From assembly GCF_017329565.1 (NCBI RefSeq), contig NZ_JAFMTT010000001.1: a DNA stretch of 64,000 nucleotides, one strand, 5' to 3'. Below are positions 8,796 through 18,098 of the stretch, piece after piece. Both the position numbers and the translations under genes were made by a program. Source of the stretch: Alicyclobacillus mali (lineage in GTDB: Bacteria > Bacillota > Bacilli > Alicyclobacillales > Alicyclobacillaceae). Below the pieces are notes generated by a model. The model had not been told where the DNA came from and made no database searches. It was given only the letters and a program-made list of their open reading frames with translations. The first letter of the stretch is position 1; every line of letters begins with the position of its first letter.

Positions 8796-9343
8796 CGTGG
8801 GACGCGCTGGATCTCGCCCTGGTGGCTGTCCTGTTGCTCGGCGCCGTGAACGGGTATCGCCTGGGGTTCGTTCGGCAGATCATGCGGCTGTTCGGGGGCG
8901 TCATTGCGTACCTTGTGTCGTACTGGGCACGGCCTTATGTGGCGCCCGCCATTGAGCGCCTTGGGCTGCCGCACGGGGGCTCGTCGACGTCCTCACTCAC
9001 TTCGTTCGTCCTGGGCAACCTGTCGGGGGCGATTTCCTTCGCCCTTGTGTTCGTCGTGGTGTTTCTCATGATTCGGTACGCCGCAGGGCTTGTCGATGCG
9101 CTGTTCAGCTTGCCGGTGCTGTCGGGGCTGAACCGCATGGCGGGGCTTATCGCAGGCTTGCTCCTCGCGGCCGTGTTTGTCTACGTGATCGCGTTGGTAT
9201 TGCCGTTCGTGAAAACGCCGGCCGTGGAACGACAGGTGGCGAGATCGGCCATCTGTCGCATGCTGGACAGTCCGTCGTTCGAGCACGCGGTGTCGAACTG
9301 GTTTGCGGCTGTGCTGCCGGGAAAGAGCCGGGTTCACGCATGA
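8792..9343 (+). CDS. CvpA-family membrane protein (YshB-like)
   Basis: Membrane protein of 183 residues with four predicted spans (about 5-22, 25-45, 70-95 and 105-135). The N-terminal DLALVAVLLLGAVNGYRLGF matches the CvpA signature in which a helix is followed by a Gly-rich turn; CvpA is linked to colicin V production in E. coli, and the Bacillus homologue YshB has no firm role. The GTG start overlaps the zapA stop and is preceded by GGAGG, so it is coupled to zapA. A 10-bp hairpin follows the stop. Confidence 0.9.
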   Translation: MTWDALDLALVAVLLLGAVNGYRLGFVRQIMRLFGGVIAYLVSYWARPYVAPAIERLGLPHGGSSTSSLTSFVLGNLSGAISFALVFVVVFLMIRYAAGLVDALFSLPVLSGLNRMAGLIAGLLLAAVFVYVIALVLPFVKTPAVERQVARSAICRMLDSPSFEHAVSNWFAAVLPGKSRVHA

Positions 9344-9346
9344 TGC

Positions 9347-9372
9347 GGGCGCAGGTGATAGGACCTGCGCCC
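9347..9372. terminator. Bidirectional hairpin between cvpA and the convergent membrane gene
   Basis: GGGCGCAGGT (9347-9356) pairs perfectly with ACCTGCGCCC (9363-9372) around a six-base loop. It lies in the 48 bases between two converging stops. Neither side has a proper U-tract, so termination is inferred from position and stem strength. Confidence 0.6.
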
Positions 9373-9391
9373 GTTGCCGTTCATCCGGCCT

Positions 9392-9742
9392 TTACTCCTC
9401 GTGACGACCGCCCCTGAGGCTCGTCGGCACGAACAGATCGATGATCCCAATCACGAGCGACGCCAACAGTGCGCCCAAAATGCTCGCGTGCATGCCGGGG
9501 ACCAACAGCTGCGCGACGTAAATCACAATCGCGCCGCAGATGAACCCGACGATGCCTCGGCCGTAGGGCGAGATGCGGCGGCCGAAGATGGCCTCCATCG
9601 CCATGCCGAGCAGCGTGATGACGATGGCGGCGAGAATGGCGTGCCAAAAGCCCATCACCCGGAATCCTGGCACGATGTGGCCGACAAACAGCAGCACGAG
9701 AGCGGACACGATGAAACGGACGACATGGCCAAGCACGTTCAC
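9392..9742 (-). CDS. Four-span membrane protein, phage-holin-like family (YvlD type)
   Basis: A 116-residue protein made almost entirely of four hydrophobic segments, with the GRRISPYGRGIVGFICGAIVIY block typical of the phage holin 4_2/YvlD family found in many bacteria outside any phage context. The GTG start at 9742 follows AAGGGGGG at good spacing. The frame is open far upstream into the region antisense to mutS2, but there is no sensible start there. It interrupts the cvpA-mutS2 order and faces cvpA. Members of this family have been linked to envelope stress in Bacillus; no role can be derived from this window. Confidence 0.85.
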   Translation of the reverse strand: MNVLGHVVRFIVSALVLLFVGHIVPGFRVMGFWHAILAAIVITLLGMAMEAIFGRRISPYGRGIVGFICGAIVIYVAQLLVPGMHASILGALLASLVIGIIDLFVPTSLRGGRHEE

Positions 9743-9842
9743 GGATATCCCCCCTTCTAAGCTATAGCATCGTTCGGGAGACGCCACCCTATGTGGTAAG
9801 ATCGGTGGGAATTTTGGATTCGAGTGTATGGGAGTGCGGGAC

Positions 9843-12173
9843 ATGGACGAACGCGCGCTGGACGCGTTGGAATTTGAATTTGTGCGCGGCGAGATCGCCA
9901 AGTGTGCACAGACTTCCGTCGGGCGGGCGCGCGCGAGCGGCATGGCGCCCTTTGCGGAGCGCGCCGATGCGGAAGATGAACTCGCGCGTTTGGATGAGGC
10001 GGTTCGCATGCTCTATCGCGTGGGTGCGCCGCCGTTCGCGGGCATTGAATCGCTGGAGGACGCCGTGAAACGCGCCCAGCGGGGAGGCACGCTTTCCGCC
10101 GATGAGGCCAACCGGCTTGCTCGCTGCATCGCTGGCATGCGAGCCATGCGGCAGTTCGTGGAACGCGCTCAAGAGGCAGGCGACTTTCCGCGACTGGCAG
10201 GCACGGTCGCGCCGATGGCCGATCTGCGCCGGACGGAGCAGGAAATTCGGCAGGTGGTGGACGAGGAAGGACAGGTGATCGATCACGCCAGTCCGGCGCT
10301 TCTCCGCTTGCGAGACGAGAAGCGCCGCCGCGAGGGGGAAATCCGAGCGGCCTTGGACCGCCTGCTGCGCACGCAGGCGAAATACCTGCAGGAGCCTGTC
10401 ATCGCGATGCGCGGCGAACATTACTGCCTGCCGGTTCGCGTGGAGCACAAGGGCCAGGTCCCCGGGATTGTGCGCGACGTGTCGTCATCGGGCTCGACCG
10501 TGTTTATCGAGCCGCGCGCCATCGTGGAGTTGAGTGAACGGGTGCGCGAGATCGAGGTGATGGAAGAGCGAGAAGTGGAGCGGCTCCTGTATCAACTGGC
10601 GGCGGCTGTCGCACAGGTGGCCGACGATTTCTTGCAGAACCTCGGTGTCGCGGCGGAGATGGACTTTGTGTTCGCGAAAGCGGCGTACGCTCGGCGGATC
10701 GACGGGAAGCGGCCGCAACTGACGGATGGGGTATGGCGGCTGCACGGCGCTCGGCATCCAAAGCTGGACCGCGACGCCGTGCCGATTGACGTCGAACTCG
10801 GCGATCCATTCCGACTGCTCATTATCACGGGGCCGAACACGGGTGGAAAAACGGTCACGTTGAAGACCATCGGCCTGCTCACGCTCATGGCGATGTCGGG
10901 CCTGTTCTTGCCCACGAAGCGCGAGAGCGATATCGGCTTCTGCCGGCACGTGTTCGTCGACATCGGCGATGAGCAGAGCATCGAGCAGAATTTGTCCACG
11001 TTTTCGTCTCATATGCGGCGGATTATCCACATGCTCGCGCGCGTCACGCCAGACAGCCTCGTGCTGTTGGACGAACTCGGGGCGGGAACCGATCCGGCCG
11101 AAGGCTCGGCGCTTGCCGTCGCGATTTTGGACGAGCTCACGTCGGCGGGTGCTCGGGTGGTGGCCACCACGCATTACGCGGAACTCAAGGGTTACGCCTT
11201 CCGCAATCCTGCCGCTGAAAACGCGAGTATGGAGTTTGACGTGGAGACGCTCAGGCCCACGTACCGCCTGCTGATGGGCGTGCCGGGCCGCTCGAACGCC
11301 CTCGCCATCGCGGAAAGGCTGGGGATGCCCAAGAAGATTCTGGAGCGAGCGAGATCGCACGTGGCGGAGTCGGATATTCACGTCGAGGAACTGATTGGGA
11401 AGCTCGAGGCCGCAAGCCGTGAAGCGGAGCGGCTGAGGGATGAGGCCGAACGAGCGCTGCGCGAAGCCCGGGATCAAGCGGCGGACCTCGCTCGCCAGAA
11501 GGCCGCGTGGGAGCATGCGAAGGAGTCGCTGCGCACCGAGGCCCTGCGGGAAGCTCGCGACGTGGTGGAACGAGCCCGGAGGGAAGCGGACGACGTCATC
11601 CGCGAGATTCGCAGCCTGCGGGATCGGACCGGCGTGAAGGACCACGAACTGGTCGAACTTCGGAAGCGGTTGGAGGCCGCGGAGCCGGGCGAAAAGCGAG
11701 CCGCGCCGACAAGGCGGGCGCAGGCGGAGGTGCGCCCGGGGCAACGGGTGCGCGTGCTGTCTCTGGGGCAGAAGGGCGACGTGGTGGAGGTAGCCCAGGA
11801 CGGCAAGGCGGCGGTGGTGCAACTCGGCGCGATGCGGATGAAGGTCGATGCTCGCGACCTGGAAGTGGTGGGCGAGGTACAGCCAACAGCCGCTCCTTCA
11901 GTCGCGCGCTTCCGAGGTACAAAGGACGTGCGCATGGAACTCGATGTGCGTGGCGAGACGGTGGACGACGCCATCAGCCGCATCGACAAATACCTGGACG
12001 ACGCCGTCGTCGCCGGCATATCGCGGGTCGTGATCATCCACGGCAAGGGAACTGGCGCTCTTCGGAACGCCGTCCGCAGGTATTTGCGCCAGCATCCGCA
12101 CGTGAAATCGAGCGAAGCGGCCGGGCCAGGCGAAGGCGGCGACGGCGCGACGGTCGTGCATGTGCGCACGTGA
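9843..12173 (+). CDS. mutS2: Endonuclease MutS2
   Basis: MutS homologue without the mismatch-binding domain; known members suppress recombination and rescue stalled or collided ribosomes. The 776-residue protein has a core/clamp region, the ATPase domain with Walker A GPNTGGKTVT at about 330, Walker B VLLDELGAGTDPAEG near 410, a long coiled coil rich in Arg/Glu/Ala (about 510-620), and a C-terminal Smr nuclease domain (about 698-776) with LDVRGET and IIHGKGTGALR. The ATG at 9843 was chosen because GGGAG lies upstream and homologues start MxERxLxxLEF; an ATG at 9828 in the same frame is possible. The gene sits where Bacillus has it, but polX does not precede it. Confidence 0.95.
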   Translation: MDERALDALEFEFVRGEIAKCAQTSVGRARASGMAPFAERADAEDELARLDEAVRMLYRVGAPPFAGIESLEDAVKRAQRGGTLSADEANRLARCIAGMRAMRQFVERAQEAGDFPRLAGTVAPMADLRRTEQEIRQVVDEEGQVIDHASPALLRLRDEKRRREGEIRAALDRLLRTQAKYLQEPVIAMRGEHYCLPVRVEHKGQVPGIVRDVSSSGSTVFIEPRAIVELSERVREIEVMEEREVERLLYQLAAAVAQVADDFLQNLGVAAEMDFVFAKAAYARRIDGKRPQLTDGVWRLHGARHPKLDRDAVPIDVELGDPFRLLIITGPNTGGKTVTLKTIGLLTLMAMSGLFLPTKRESDIGFCRHVFVDIGDEQSIEQNLSTFSSHMRRIIHMLARVTPDSLVLLDELGAGTDPAEGSALAVAILDELTSAGARVVATTHYAELKGYAFRNPAAENASMEFDVETLRPTYRLLMGVPGRSNALAIAERLGMPKKILERARSHVAESDIHVEELIGKLEAASREAERLRDEAERALREARDQAADLARQKAAWEHAKESLRTEALREARDVVERARREADDVIREIRSLRDRTGVKDHELVELRKRLEAAEPGEKRAAPTRRAQAEVRPGQRVRVLSLGQKGDVVEVAQDGKAAVVQLGAMRMKVDARDLEVVGEVQPTAAPSVARFRGTKDVRMELDVRGETVDDAISRIDKYLDDAVVAGISRVVIIHGKGTGALRNAVRRYLRQHPHVKSSEAAGPGEGGDGATVVHVRT

Positions 12174-12185
12174 CGCCGCGCCTTC

Positions 12186-14987
12186 TTACGGAAGGCCTTC
12201 GGCCAGTGATGAGTTGGGCTCGTTGGCAGCATTGGGCGCATTCGGCGCGTTGGATTCCGTCGCATTGCTGCCCGTCCCGCCAGGCGGCAACAGCGGCACT
12301 GCGATAGCTCGCGACGGCATGGACAGTGACAGGTTCGAGGAAGCGATGACTTCGTAATACACCACCGATGTGCCTTGCGGCGGAGACGGGTCGACAAAAC
12401 TGGTTGAGGTGCTCGTGCCGATCTTCCAGTAGGGCTTGTCCAACCCGGCCGCTCGGTAGACGATGTATTGCGACGCGCCCGGTACGCTGTTCCATCCGAG
12501 CCACACCTCCGCGCCGTCGTAGTAGCCAAAAAGGCCTGTCGGCGCTTGAAGCTGAGCAGGATTGGTCAGGTTCGGCGCGGTACCGGCATCAAGCGGTGCG
12601 CCGCCGCGCGGATCAAGCGCGGACGGCAGAAGATAAGGGGTGTCCGCGGTCAGGCCGTTTGGAATCTTATGCGCCCAGTCGACAATGCGGGCTGTAGGCA
12701 GTTTGATAAACGTACCCACCTCGACGTCTGATGCTGGTGTGCGCGTGGTGGCGAGCACCTTTTTTCCGCCCACGATGGTGTACTTCGCCTGCACCGCGAC
12801 GTCGTCGTATGACGTGGGCTCGGTCCCCTGCACGAACGGATCCGTTTCGGTGCCTCCGAACGCTTTCGACAGTGGAGTCGGCAAAAGCCCACTCGTCGAG
12901 GACACAGTTCGGAAGACGATGCCCGGCGGCACCGGCCAAGGCGTCTTGGCGGGATGCGTGGCGAGAATGGGCGCCATGATGTCACTCCACAGCGTGAATT
13001 TCAGGTTGTAATTGGACGGATCGATGGGCTCATGGTTGTTATACCCCATCCAGATGCCGGCCGTGTAATCCTGCGTGTACCCAATGAACCATCCGTCGCC
13101 CAGCGAGTCTGTGGTGCCCGTCTTGCCGGAGATCCACTGGCCCGGGAAGCGCGCGCCGACGGCCGTCGCTGTGCCGCCGGGGTGGTAGACGACATCGTGC
13201 AGCATGTTGGTGATGATGTACGCCGTCTGCGGTGAGTACACCTGATGCGTGGCCGGATCGACCTGGTACAGGACGCGGCCCGATGCGTCCGTGATCTGGC
13301 GGATCAGGTAGCTTTGGTGCCAGACGCCCTGATTGGCAAAGGTGGAGTATGCGCTTGTCATCTGCAGCACCGTGACGCCGTTGTCCAGCCCGCCGATGGC
13401 GGCCGCCAGGTGATGTTCGTCGTCAGCGACGACGGTCGGCTGGCCGAGCCACGTCGTGGCACCCGGCCCGAGCCCCAGTTTGCTGAGGTAGGAGAACCCC
13501 ACCTGCGGCGTGAGCACGGACAGCACGTCGATGGCGGGCACGTTCCGCGATTCGTACAGCGCGACGCGCGCCGTCATAAGGCCAGCGAAGCCGGGTTCGT
13601 CGTCATGGGGCTCGTACGGCGGCTGGTTTGCGGCGCCGGGAAAACGCGTGGGCGCGTCGTACATCTCGGACGCGGCTGTGATGAGCCCCGTGTCGATGGC
13701 TGGACCGTAGTCGAGGAGCGGCTTGATGGACGATCCCGGCTGACGCGGGATATCGGCGTGATCGATGGCGTCGCGGAGATAATCGCGCCCGCCGCCCACC
13801 GCAAGCACGGCGCCGGTGTGATTGTCCACGATGGCAAAGCCCGCCTCATACAGATCCGTCGCGGTCTTCCCGTTTGGCAGCCGATAGGTTTTGTCCGTGC
13901 CCGCAAACAGCTGATCATTGCTCAGTACGCGCTCGACGTCCTGCTGCATCTGCAGGTCGATGGTTGTGTAGATCTTGAGTCCAGCCACCGGAAGCGCCGA
14001 TTCGGCTTCCTGCGCGTTGTCGTAAACGCCAGCGCGCACGAGATCCTGGATGACGAGCGGCTTCACCTCATCCAGCAGCAGATACGGGTGCGCCGGCAGC
14101 CCCGTCATCGGCGGCGGTTTCAGCGTCTTCAGCACGTCCTCGCGATACGCCGCATCGTACGCCTGCTTGGAGATCATGTGATTGGCCAGCATCTGATCCA
14201 AGATGTAATGTTGCCGCATCAGGGCGTGCTGAGGGAACTGGTACGGCGAGAAATAGGACGGGTTGTTGGGCAGAGCCGCGAGCAGAGCGGCCTGCGCGAG
14301 AGACAGTTCGTTCGGCTCCTTTCCGAACAGGATCTCAGACGCCCGCTTGACTCCGTACACCGTATCCGTGCCCATGCGGCCCATGTAGACCCAATTCATG
14401 TAGTCCGTGAGGATCTCGTCTTTGCTGAGGACGTGCGAGACTTCGACCGCGAGTGCGATTTCCTGAATCTTGCGCTTCAGCGTGCGTTCCTGCTCTGGGA
14501 AGACGGCGAGCTTTACCGTCTGTTGCGTGATAGTGCTCGCGCCGGATTCGATGCGGTGGCCGAGCAAATCTTGAACGAATGCGCGGGCCATGGCCATCGG
14601 GTTGATGCCCATGTTGGTGAAAAACGTCTTGTCCTCGGCAGCGACGAACGCCTGCACGAGGTAGGGCGACACCTGATTCAGCGAGGCGATGGGCTGACGG
14701 TCGCCATCCCCGGCAAACTGGCCGATCACGCGACCCTGATCGTCGTACACCACGGAAGCCGCACTGTTATTGACAAACGTCGCGGCGTTCACCTTGGGCA
14801 GTCCGCGAAGCATGGACGCCACGTAGCCCACACCAAAGGCCACCCCAAACCCGCACGCGCTGCCCACGGCGAGCAGCACGCCTCGCGCCGTGTGGCGGAG
14901 CACCGGATGTTTGGGCTTGGAGCGCGGTTTGGCGGGAGGTTGGTCCGCGCGGCCCGTTGGACGGCGATTTTTGCCGTTCACACCCAT
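12186..14987 (-). CDS. Class A penicillin-binding protein (PBP1A type) with C-terminal FN3 domain
   Basis: Bifunctional peptidoglycan glycosyltransferase and D,D-transpeptidase, anchored by one N-terminal membrane span (about 37-60) behind a basic cytoplasmic tail. The glycosyltransferase domain carries EDKTFFTNMG and SGASTITQQTVK; the transpeptidase domain carries the serine motif SSIKP, SRN and KTGTTDS. Beyond residue about 810 lies a fibronectin-type III-like domain (PTGLFGYYDGAEVWLGW, YIVYR, YYEVIA) and then a low-complexity tail rich in Asn, Ala and Pro. The ATG at 14987 follows AAAGGAGG. Total 933 residues. It is convergent with mutS2, 12 bases apart, and divergent from tyrS. The FN3 end probably lies in the cell wall. 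Confidence 0.94.
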   Translation of the reverse strand: MGVNGKNRRPTGRADQPPAKPRSKPKHPVLRHTARGVLLAVGSACGFGVAFGVGYVASMLRGLPKVNAATFVNNSAASVVYDDQGRVIGQFAGDGDRQPIASLNQVSPYLVQAFVAAEDKTFFTNMGINPMAMARAFVQDLLGHRIESGASTITQQTVKLAVFPEQERTLKRKIQEIALAVEVSHVLSKDEILTDYMNWVYMGRMGTDTVYGVKRASEILFGKEPNELSLAQAALLAALPNNPSYFSPYQFPQHALMRQHYILDQMLANHMISKQAYDAAYREDVLKTLKPPPMTGLPAHPYLLLDEVKPLVIQDLVRAGVYDNAQEAESALPVAGLKIYTTIDLQMQQDVERVLSNDQLFAGTDKTYRLPNGKTATDLYEAGFAIVDNHTGAVLAVGGGRDYLRDAIDHADIPRQPGSSIKPLLDYGPAIDTGLITAASEMYDAPTRFPGAANQPPYEPHDDEPGFAGLMTARVALYESRNVPAIDVLSVLTPQVGFSYLSKLGLGPGATTWLGQPTVVADDEHHLAAAIGGLDNGVTVLQMTSAYSTFANQGVWHQSYLIRQITDASGRVLYQVDPATHQVYSPQTAYIITNMLHDVVYHPGGTATAVGARFPGQWISGKTGTTDSLGDGWFIGYTQDYTAGIWMGYNNHEPIDPSNYNLKFTLWSDIMAPILATHPAKTPWPVPPGIVFRTVSSTSGLLPTPLSKAFGGTETDPFVQGTEPTSYDDVAVQAKYTIVGGKKVLATTRTPASDVEVGTFIKLPTARIVDWAHKIPNGLTADTPYLLPSALDPRGGAPLDAGTAPNLTNPAQLQAPTGLFGYYDGAEVWLGWNSVPGASQYIVYRAAGLDKPYWKIGTSTSTSFVDPSPPQGTSVVYYEVIASSNLSLSMPSRAIAVPLLPPGGTGSNATESNAPNAPNAANEPNSSLAEGLP

Positions 14988-15006
14988 CGCCCTCCTTTGT
15001 GGCACG

Positions 15007-15035
15007 ATTATATCACACGACAAATTTGGACATCA
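15007..15035 (-). promoter_or_regulatory. Probable promoter of the penicillin-binding protein gene
   Basis: On the minus strand a perfect TATAAT (15012-15007) lies 20 bases before the start codon. At 17-base spacing the -35 position reads TGATGT, a weak match, so the -10 box carries the call. Confidence 0.45.
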
Positions 15036-15239
15036 TGGGACGCATTTCGCGTTCGACACCGCCTTGTGCGAGGTGGTCGTACGGTTAGCATGCGCGCCGA
15101 TAGACGCGCCATACTCCGCTTCTGTCGCGGTCTGCCGATGAAAAACAGGTCGCGATATGCTATTGTGGGGACACTGAGTTTCAGCGCGGGCGCGCCGAAA
15201 CGACACACCTCAGGAACGGACGTAGGAGGAGCGAATCAG

Positions 15240-16481
15240 GTGGCTGACGAGACCGTGTTGACTCCGGAACAGGAGGCGGAGGTGGACCGCCAACTGGCCA
15301 TTATTCGGCGCGGGGCGGCCGAGATTGTCCCCGAAGACGAGTTGGTGGAAAAGGTGCGGGACTCGGTACGTACCGGCCGTCCGCTGCGCGTCAAGCTCGG
15401 GATTGATCCCACTTCATCCGACATACACTTGGGGCACACTGTGGTGCTGCACAAGCTGCGCCAGTTTCAGGACCTTGGTCATCAGGTGTTTCTCGTGATT
15501 GGCAGCTTTACCGGACAAATCGGAGATCCCACAGACAAGGCGGAGACGCGCAAACAGCTTTCCGCCGAAGAAGTGTCTGAGAACGCGAAGACGTATGTGG
15601 CCCAGCTGTACAAGATCCTCGATCCCGACAAGACACAGGTGGTCTACAACGGTGATTGGCTGGCGCCGCTTGATTTCGCTCAAGTCATTCGGCTCGCTTC
15701 GACCATCACGGTGGCGCGCATGCTTGAGCGTGAGGACTTTCAGAAGCGGTTTCAGGACAATCGCCCCATTCACGTCCACGAATTTTTCTATCCACTCATG
15801 CAGGCCTATGATTCCGTGCATCTGCGCGCGGACGTTGAACTTGGAGGCACGGATCAGAAGTTCAATCTGCTGATGGGCCGACATCTGCAGCGCGAGTTCG
15901 GCCAATCCATGCAGGTGGCGGTGATGTTGCCCTTGTTGGAAGGGCTGGACGGCGTCAACAAGATGTCGAAGAGCCTCGGCAACTACATCGGCGTCAACGA
16001 GGAGCCGAACAACATGTTCGGCAAACTGATGTCCGTACCGGACAGCCTGCTGTTCAAATACTTCGAGTTGCTGTCGCTCCGGCCGCAGGAGGAAATCGAG
16101 GCGATGCGACGAGAAGTCGAGGAAGGCCGGATGAACCCACGCGACGCCAAGATGCAGCTCGCTGAGGAACTTGTCGAGCGCTTTCTCGGGATGGAGGCAA
16201 GGCGCGAGGCCGTGGAACACTGGCGCACCGTCTTTCAAAAAGGCGGTTTGCCGGACGACATCCCTGAGCGCCGCGTGGCCGGTGAAGCGCAGTGGATCGT
16301 CAAGTGGCTCGTGGAACTTGGATTGGCCCAATCCAACAGCGATGCTCGGCGAGCCGTTCAGGAAGGGGCCGTTCGCGTCAATGGCAACAAGGTGACGGAC
16401 ACGGACTGGCAATATGGCCCCCAGGATGGAGACGTGCTGCAGCGCGGCAAGCGGCAGTTCGTTCGCCTGCGCATCGACTGA
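15240..16481 (+). CDS. tyrS: Tyrosine--tRNA ligase
   Basis: Charges tRNA-Tyr. The 413-residue class I synthetase has KLGIDPTSSDIHLGHTV (HIGH-like region), GSFTGQIGDPT, the KMSKSLGN motif near 240 and a C-terminal S4 RNA-binding domain (about 350-413, ending VRLRID). This layout is that of the second bacterial TyrRS type (TyrZ-like), shorter in the core than B. subtilis TyrS. The start is the GTG at 15240, nine bases after TAGGAGGA; the same frame is open for another 665 codons upstream, but that part is antisense to the penicillin-binding protein and is not coding. No T-box element was seen in the 250-base leader. Confidence 0.95.
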   Translation: MADETVLTPEQEAEVDRQLAIIRRGAAEIVPEDELVEKVRDSVRTGRPLRVKLGIDPTSSDIHLGHTVVLHKLRQFQDLGHQVFLVIGSFTGQIGDPTDKAETRKQLSAEEVSENAKTYVAQLYKILDPDKTQVVYNGDWLAPLDFAQVIRLASTITVARMLEREDFQKRFQDNRPIHVHEFFYPLMQAYDSVHLRADVELGGTDQKFNLLMGRHLQREFGQSMQVAVMLPLLEGLDGVNKMSKSLGNYIGVNEEPNNMFGKLMSVPDSLLFKYFELLSLRPQEEIEAMRREVEEGRMNPRDAKMQLAEELVERFLGMEARREAVEHWRTVFQKGGLPDDIPERRVAGEAQWIVKWLVELGLAQSNSDARRAVQEGAVRVNGNKVTDTDWQYGPQDGDVLQRGKRQFVRLRID

Positions 16482-16550
16482 CGTTGCATCCACATGGTGA
16501 AGCATTCGCCGTCCCACGCCCGCGTAGGTATGGACGAGGGGGTGACGGCG

Positions 16551-17258
16551 GTGCCGAAATCCTTTGTGCCTCGCCCTGGGCGCACCAGACGTGGCAGAGA
16601 AGCGCGCGCCCAGGGACGGCGCCAACCCGCGCGGCGATGGTTCGGCGTTTCCTTGTCGTGCTTTGCCGTGATCGGCTTTTTCATCGCGTGGCTCGAGTGG
16701 AGGCTCGCCCCCATGGTTCGCACGGCTTCGACTTCGCTCGCCACGCGCGTCGCGACAGAAGCCCTCAACGAGGCTATGGGCGAGGTTCTCTCGTCGTACC
16801 CAGATGGAAAGGCGCTGGTGGACATTCGCGTCGAGCGCGCGGTCAGCGGCCAAGCCTTCTCCATCGTGACGTTGGACATGGCGAAACTCGCGAAGCTTCA
16901 GAACGAGGCCATCCACGCGAGCGAAACTCGCCTCCACACCCTTCGGCGACAGACCCTCGAACTTCCAGTGCTGCAGGCGCTTTCGGGTTCTATTCTCGCC
17001 GGTTACACGGCCACGCTTCCGGTGTCGTTTTCCCTCGTGGGCGCTGTCCACGCGCGTCTTGACGCGGACGTCGCGACCAAAGGCGTAAACCAGGTCGTGC
17101 ACATCGTCTATCTCGAGTTGACCGCCGACGTCATGACGATGACGCCGCTTGTCCGATCGCCCGTGCATGTGACGGCGAGATCGCCCGTCGTGTATATCAT
17201 CATGAGCGGTCCTGTGCCAAACGTCGTCTTTCCGGGCGGAACCGGTGCCACGTCGTAG
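16551..17258 (+). CDS. yunB: Sporulation protein YunB
   Basis: Member of the YunB sporulation family. The protein has a strongly basic N-terminus (PRPGRTRRGREARAQGRRQ), one membrane span (about 31-48, FGVSLSCFAVIGFFIAW) and an extracytoplasmic domain with TVATxALNEA-like and LSGYTATLPVSFSLVGAV-like stretches that are the conserved part of YunB; it is 235 residues from the GTG at 16551. That start was chosen because GAGGGGG lies seven bases upstream; ATGs at 16494 and 16530 are alternatives with poorer sites. A LysM coat-type gene and a CotS/YutH-like gene follow, so it opens a small sporulation cluster. yutH and yunB are also close in B. subtilis. Confidence 0.85.
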   Translation: MPKSFVPRPGRTRRGREARAQGRRQPARRWFGVSLSCFAVIGFFIAWLEWRLAPMVRTASTSLATRVATEALNEAMGEVLSSYPDGKALVDIRVERAVSGQAFSIVTLDMAKLAKLQNEAIHASETRLHTLRRQTLELPVLQALSGSILAGYTATLPVSFSLVGAVHARLDADVATKGVNQVVHIVYLELTADVMTMTPLVRSPVHVTARSPVVYIIMSGPVPNVVFPGGTGATS

Positions 17259-17312
17259 GCTTGCGCATATACTGCTCTAGCTTCCGCGAAAGCCTAGGAG
17301 GTTGGAGCCAGG

Positions 17313-18098
17313 ATGAAAAAGTACGTGGTCAAACCGGGGGAGTCGCTGTATCAGATCAGCCGCAAGACGGGCGTGCGCCTGCCCCTCATTCTCGCCGCGA
17401 ATCCGCAGATCCAAAACGCCAACGATATCACGCCAGGCATGACGATTGTCATCCCTGAACTCGGAAAGGGCACCTCGTCCAAGCCAAAGTCGAAAAAGAC
17501 GCAGTCCAAGTCGACCAAGACCGTGGCAAAGCCTTATTTCGGCTATGTGTGGCCGCATGCGGTGCAGCCCGGGGAGACTTGGGCAACCATCGCCGAGAGG
17601 TACAACGTCGCGGTGGACGATCTCGAGCATCTGAATCCGGCGCTCGCGGGACGGGCGTTGACACCGGGGCTCGTTGTGTATGTGCCGCTCGGCAATGAGC
17701 CGCAGATGCCTGCGGGCATGACCGAGGGTCATTCGGGTGCCTGGATGCCGTCGCCCGGCATGGCACCGTCGGCACCACAGCTTCCCGGAGATGGCGACGC
17801 GGGCGCCCTTTTTGGAGGTCAGGGCCATCAGGGCACGCTGCAGCAGCCTCCGGAGGTGATGCCCGATGAAGGCGTGGAACCGTGGACTCCGCACGCGGTG
17901 GAAGCGCCGGATTACGAGGAACCGGGCGATACGGATGGCCTTTCGGACATCTCGGGACAGGAGATGCCACCCGGCCTCGGGTACGACGGGGGCCCGCACA
18001 TGCATCATCCTTACCGCAAGGTGGACCCACTGGTGCCCGAGACCGACGAAGAGGGATGGTCGAAGCCGTTCGTCGTGCGCGTGGGGAACGATAGGTGA
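17313..18098 (+). CDS. safA: LysM-domain spore coat assembly protein, SafA-like
   Basis: Probably a coat morphogenetic protein that binds cortex peptidoglycan through LysM. The 261-residue protein starts with a LysM domain (about 3-49: YVVKPGESLYQISRKTGV, then LAANPQI and GMTIVIP), a Lys/Ser/Thr linker (about 50-72), a second LysM-like repeat (about 78-125: PHAVQPGETWATIAERYNV) and a long tail rich in Pro, Gly, Met, His and Asp without known fold. The ATG at 17313 follows AGGAGG. The next gene overlaps its stop by four bases. In Bacillus safA is close to yebC and bofC, as here, which supports the name; other LysM coat proteins are possible. Confidence 0.75.
   Translation: MKKYVVKPGESLYQISRKTGVRLPLILAANPQIQNANDITPGMTIVIPELGKGTSSKPKSKKTQSKSTKTVAKPYFGYVWPHAVQPGETWATIAERYNVAVDDLEHLNPALAGRALTPGLVVYVPLGNEPQMPAGMTEGHSGAWMPSPGMAPSAPQLPGDGDAGALFGGQGHQGTLQQPPEVMPDEGVEPWTPHAVEAPDYEEPGDTDGLSDISGQEMPPGLGYDGGPHMHHPYRKVDPLVPETDEEGWSKPFVVRVGNDR

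Noticed and set aside
13245..15239. Long plus-strand open frame that runs into tyrS (would give a protein of over 1000 residues)
   Set aside because: It is antisense to the penicillin-binding protein, its composition is Arg/His-rich as in shadows of GC-rich genes, and tyrS has its own start and ribosome site at 15240.
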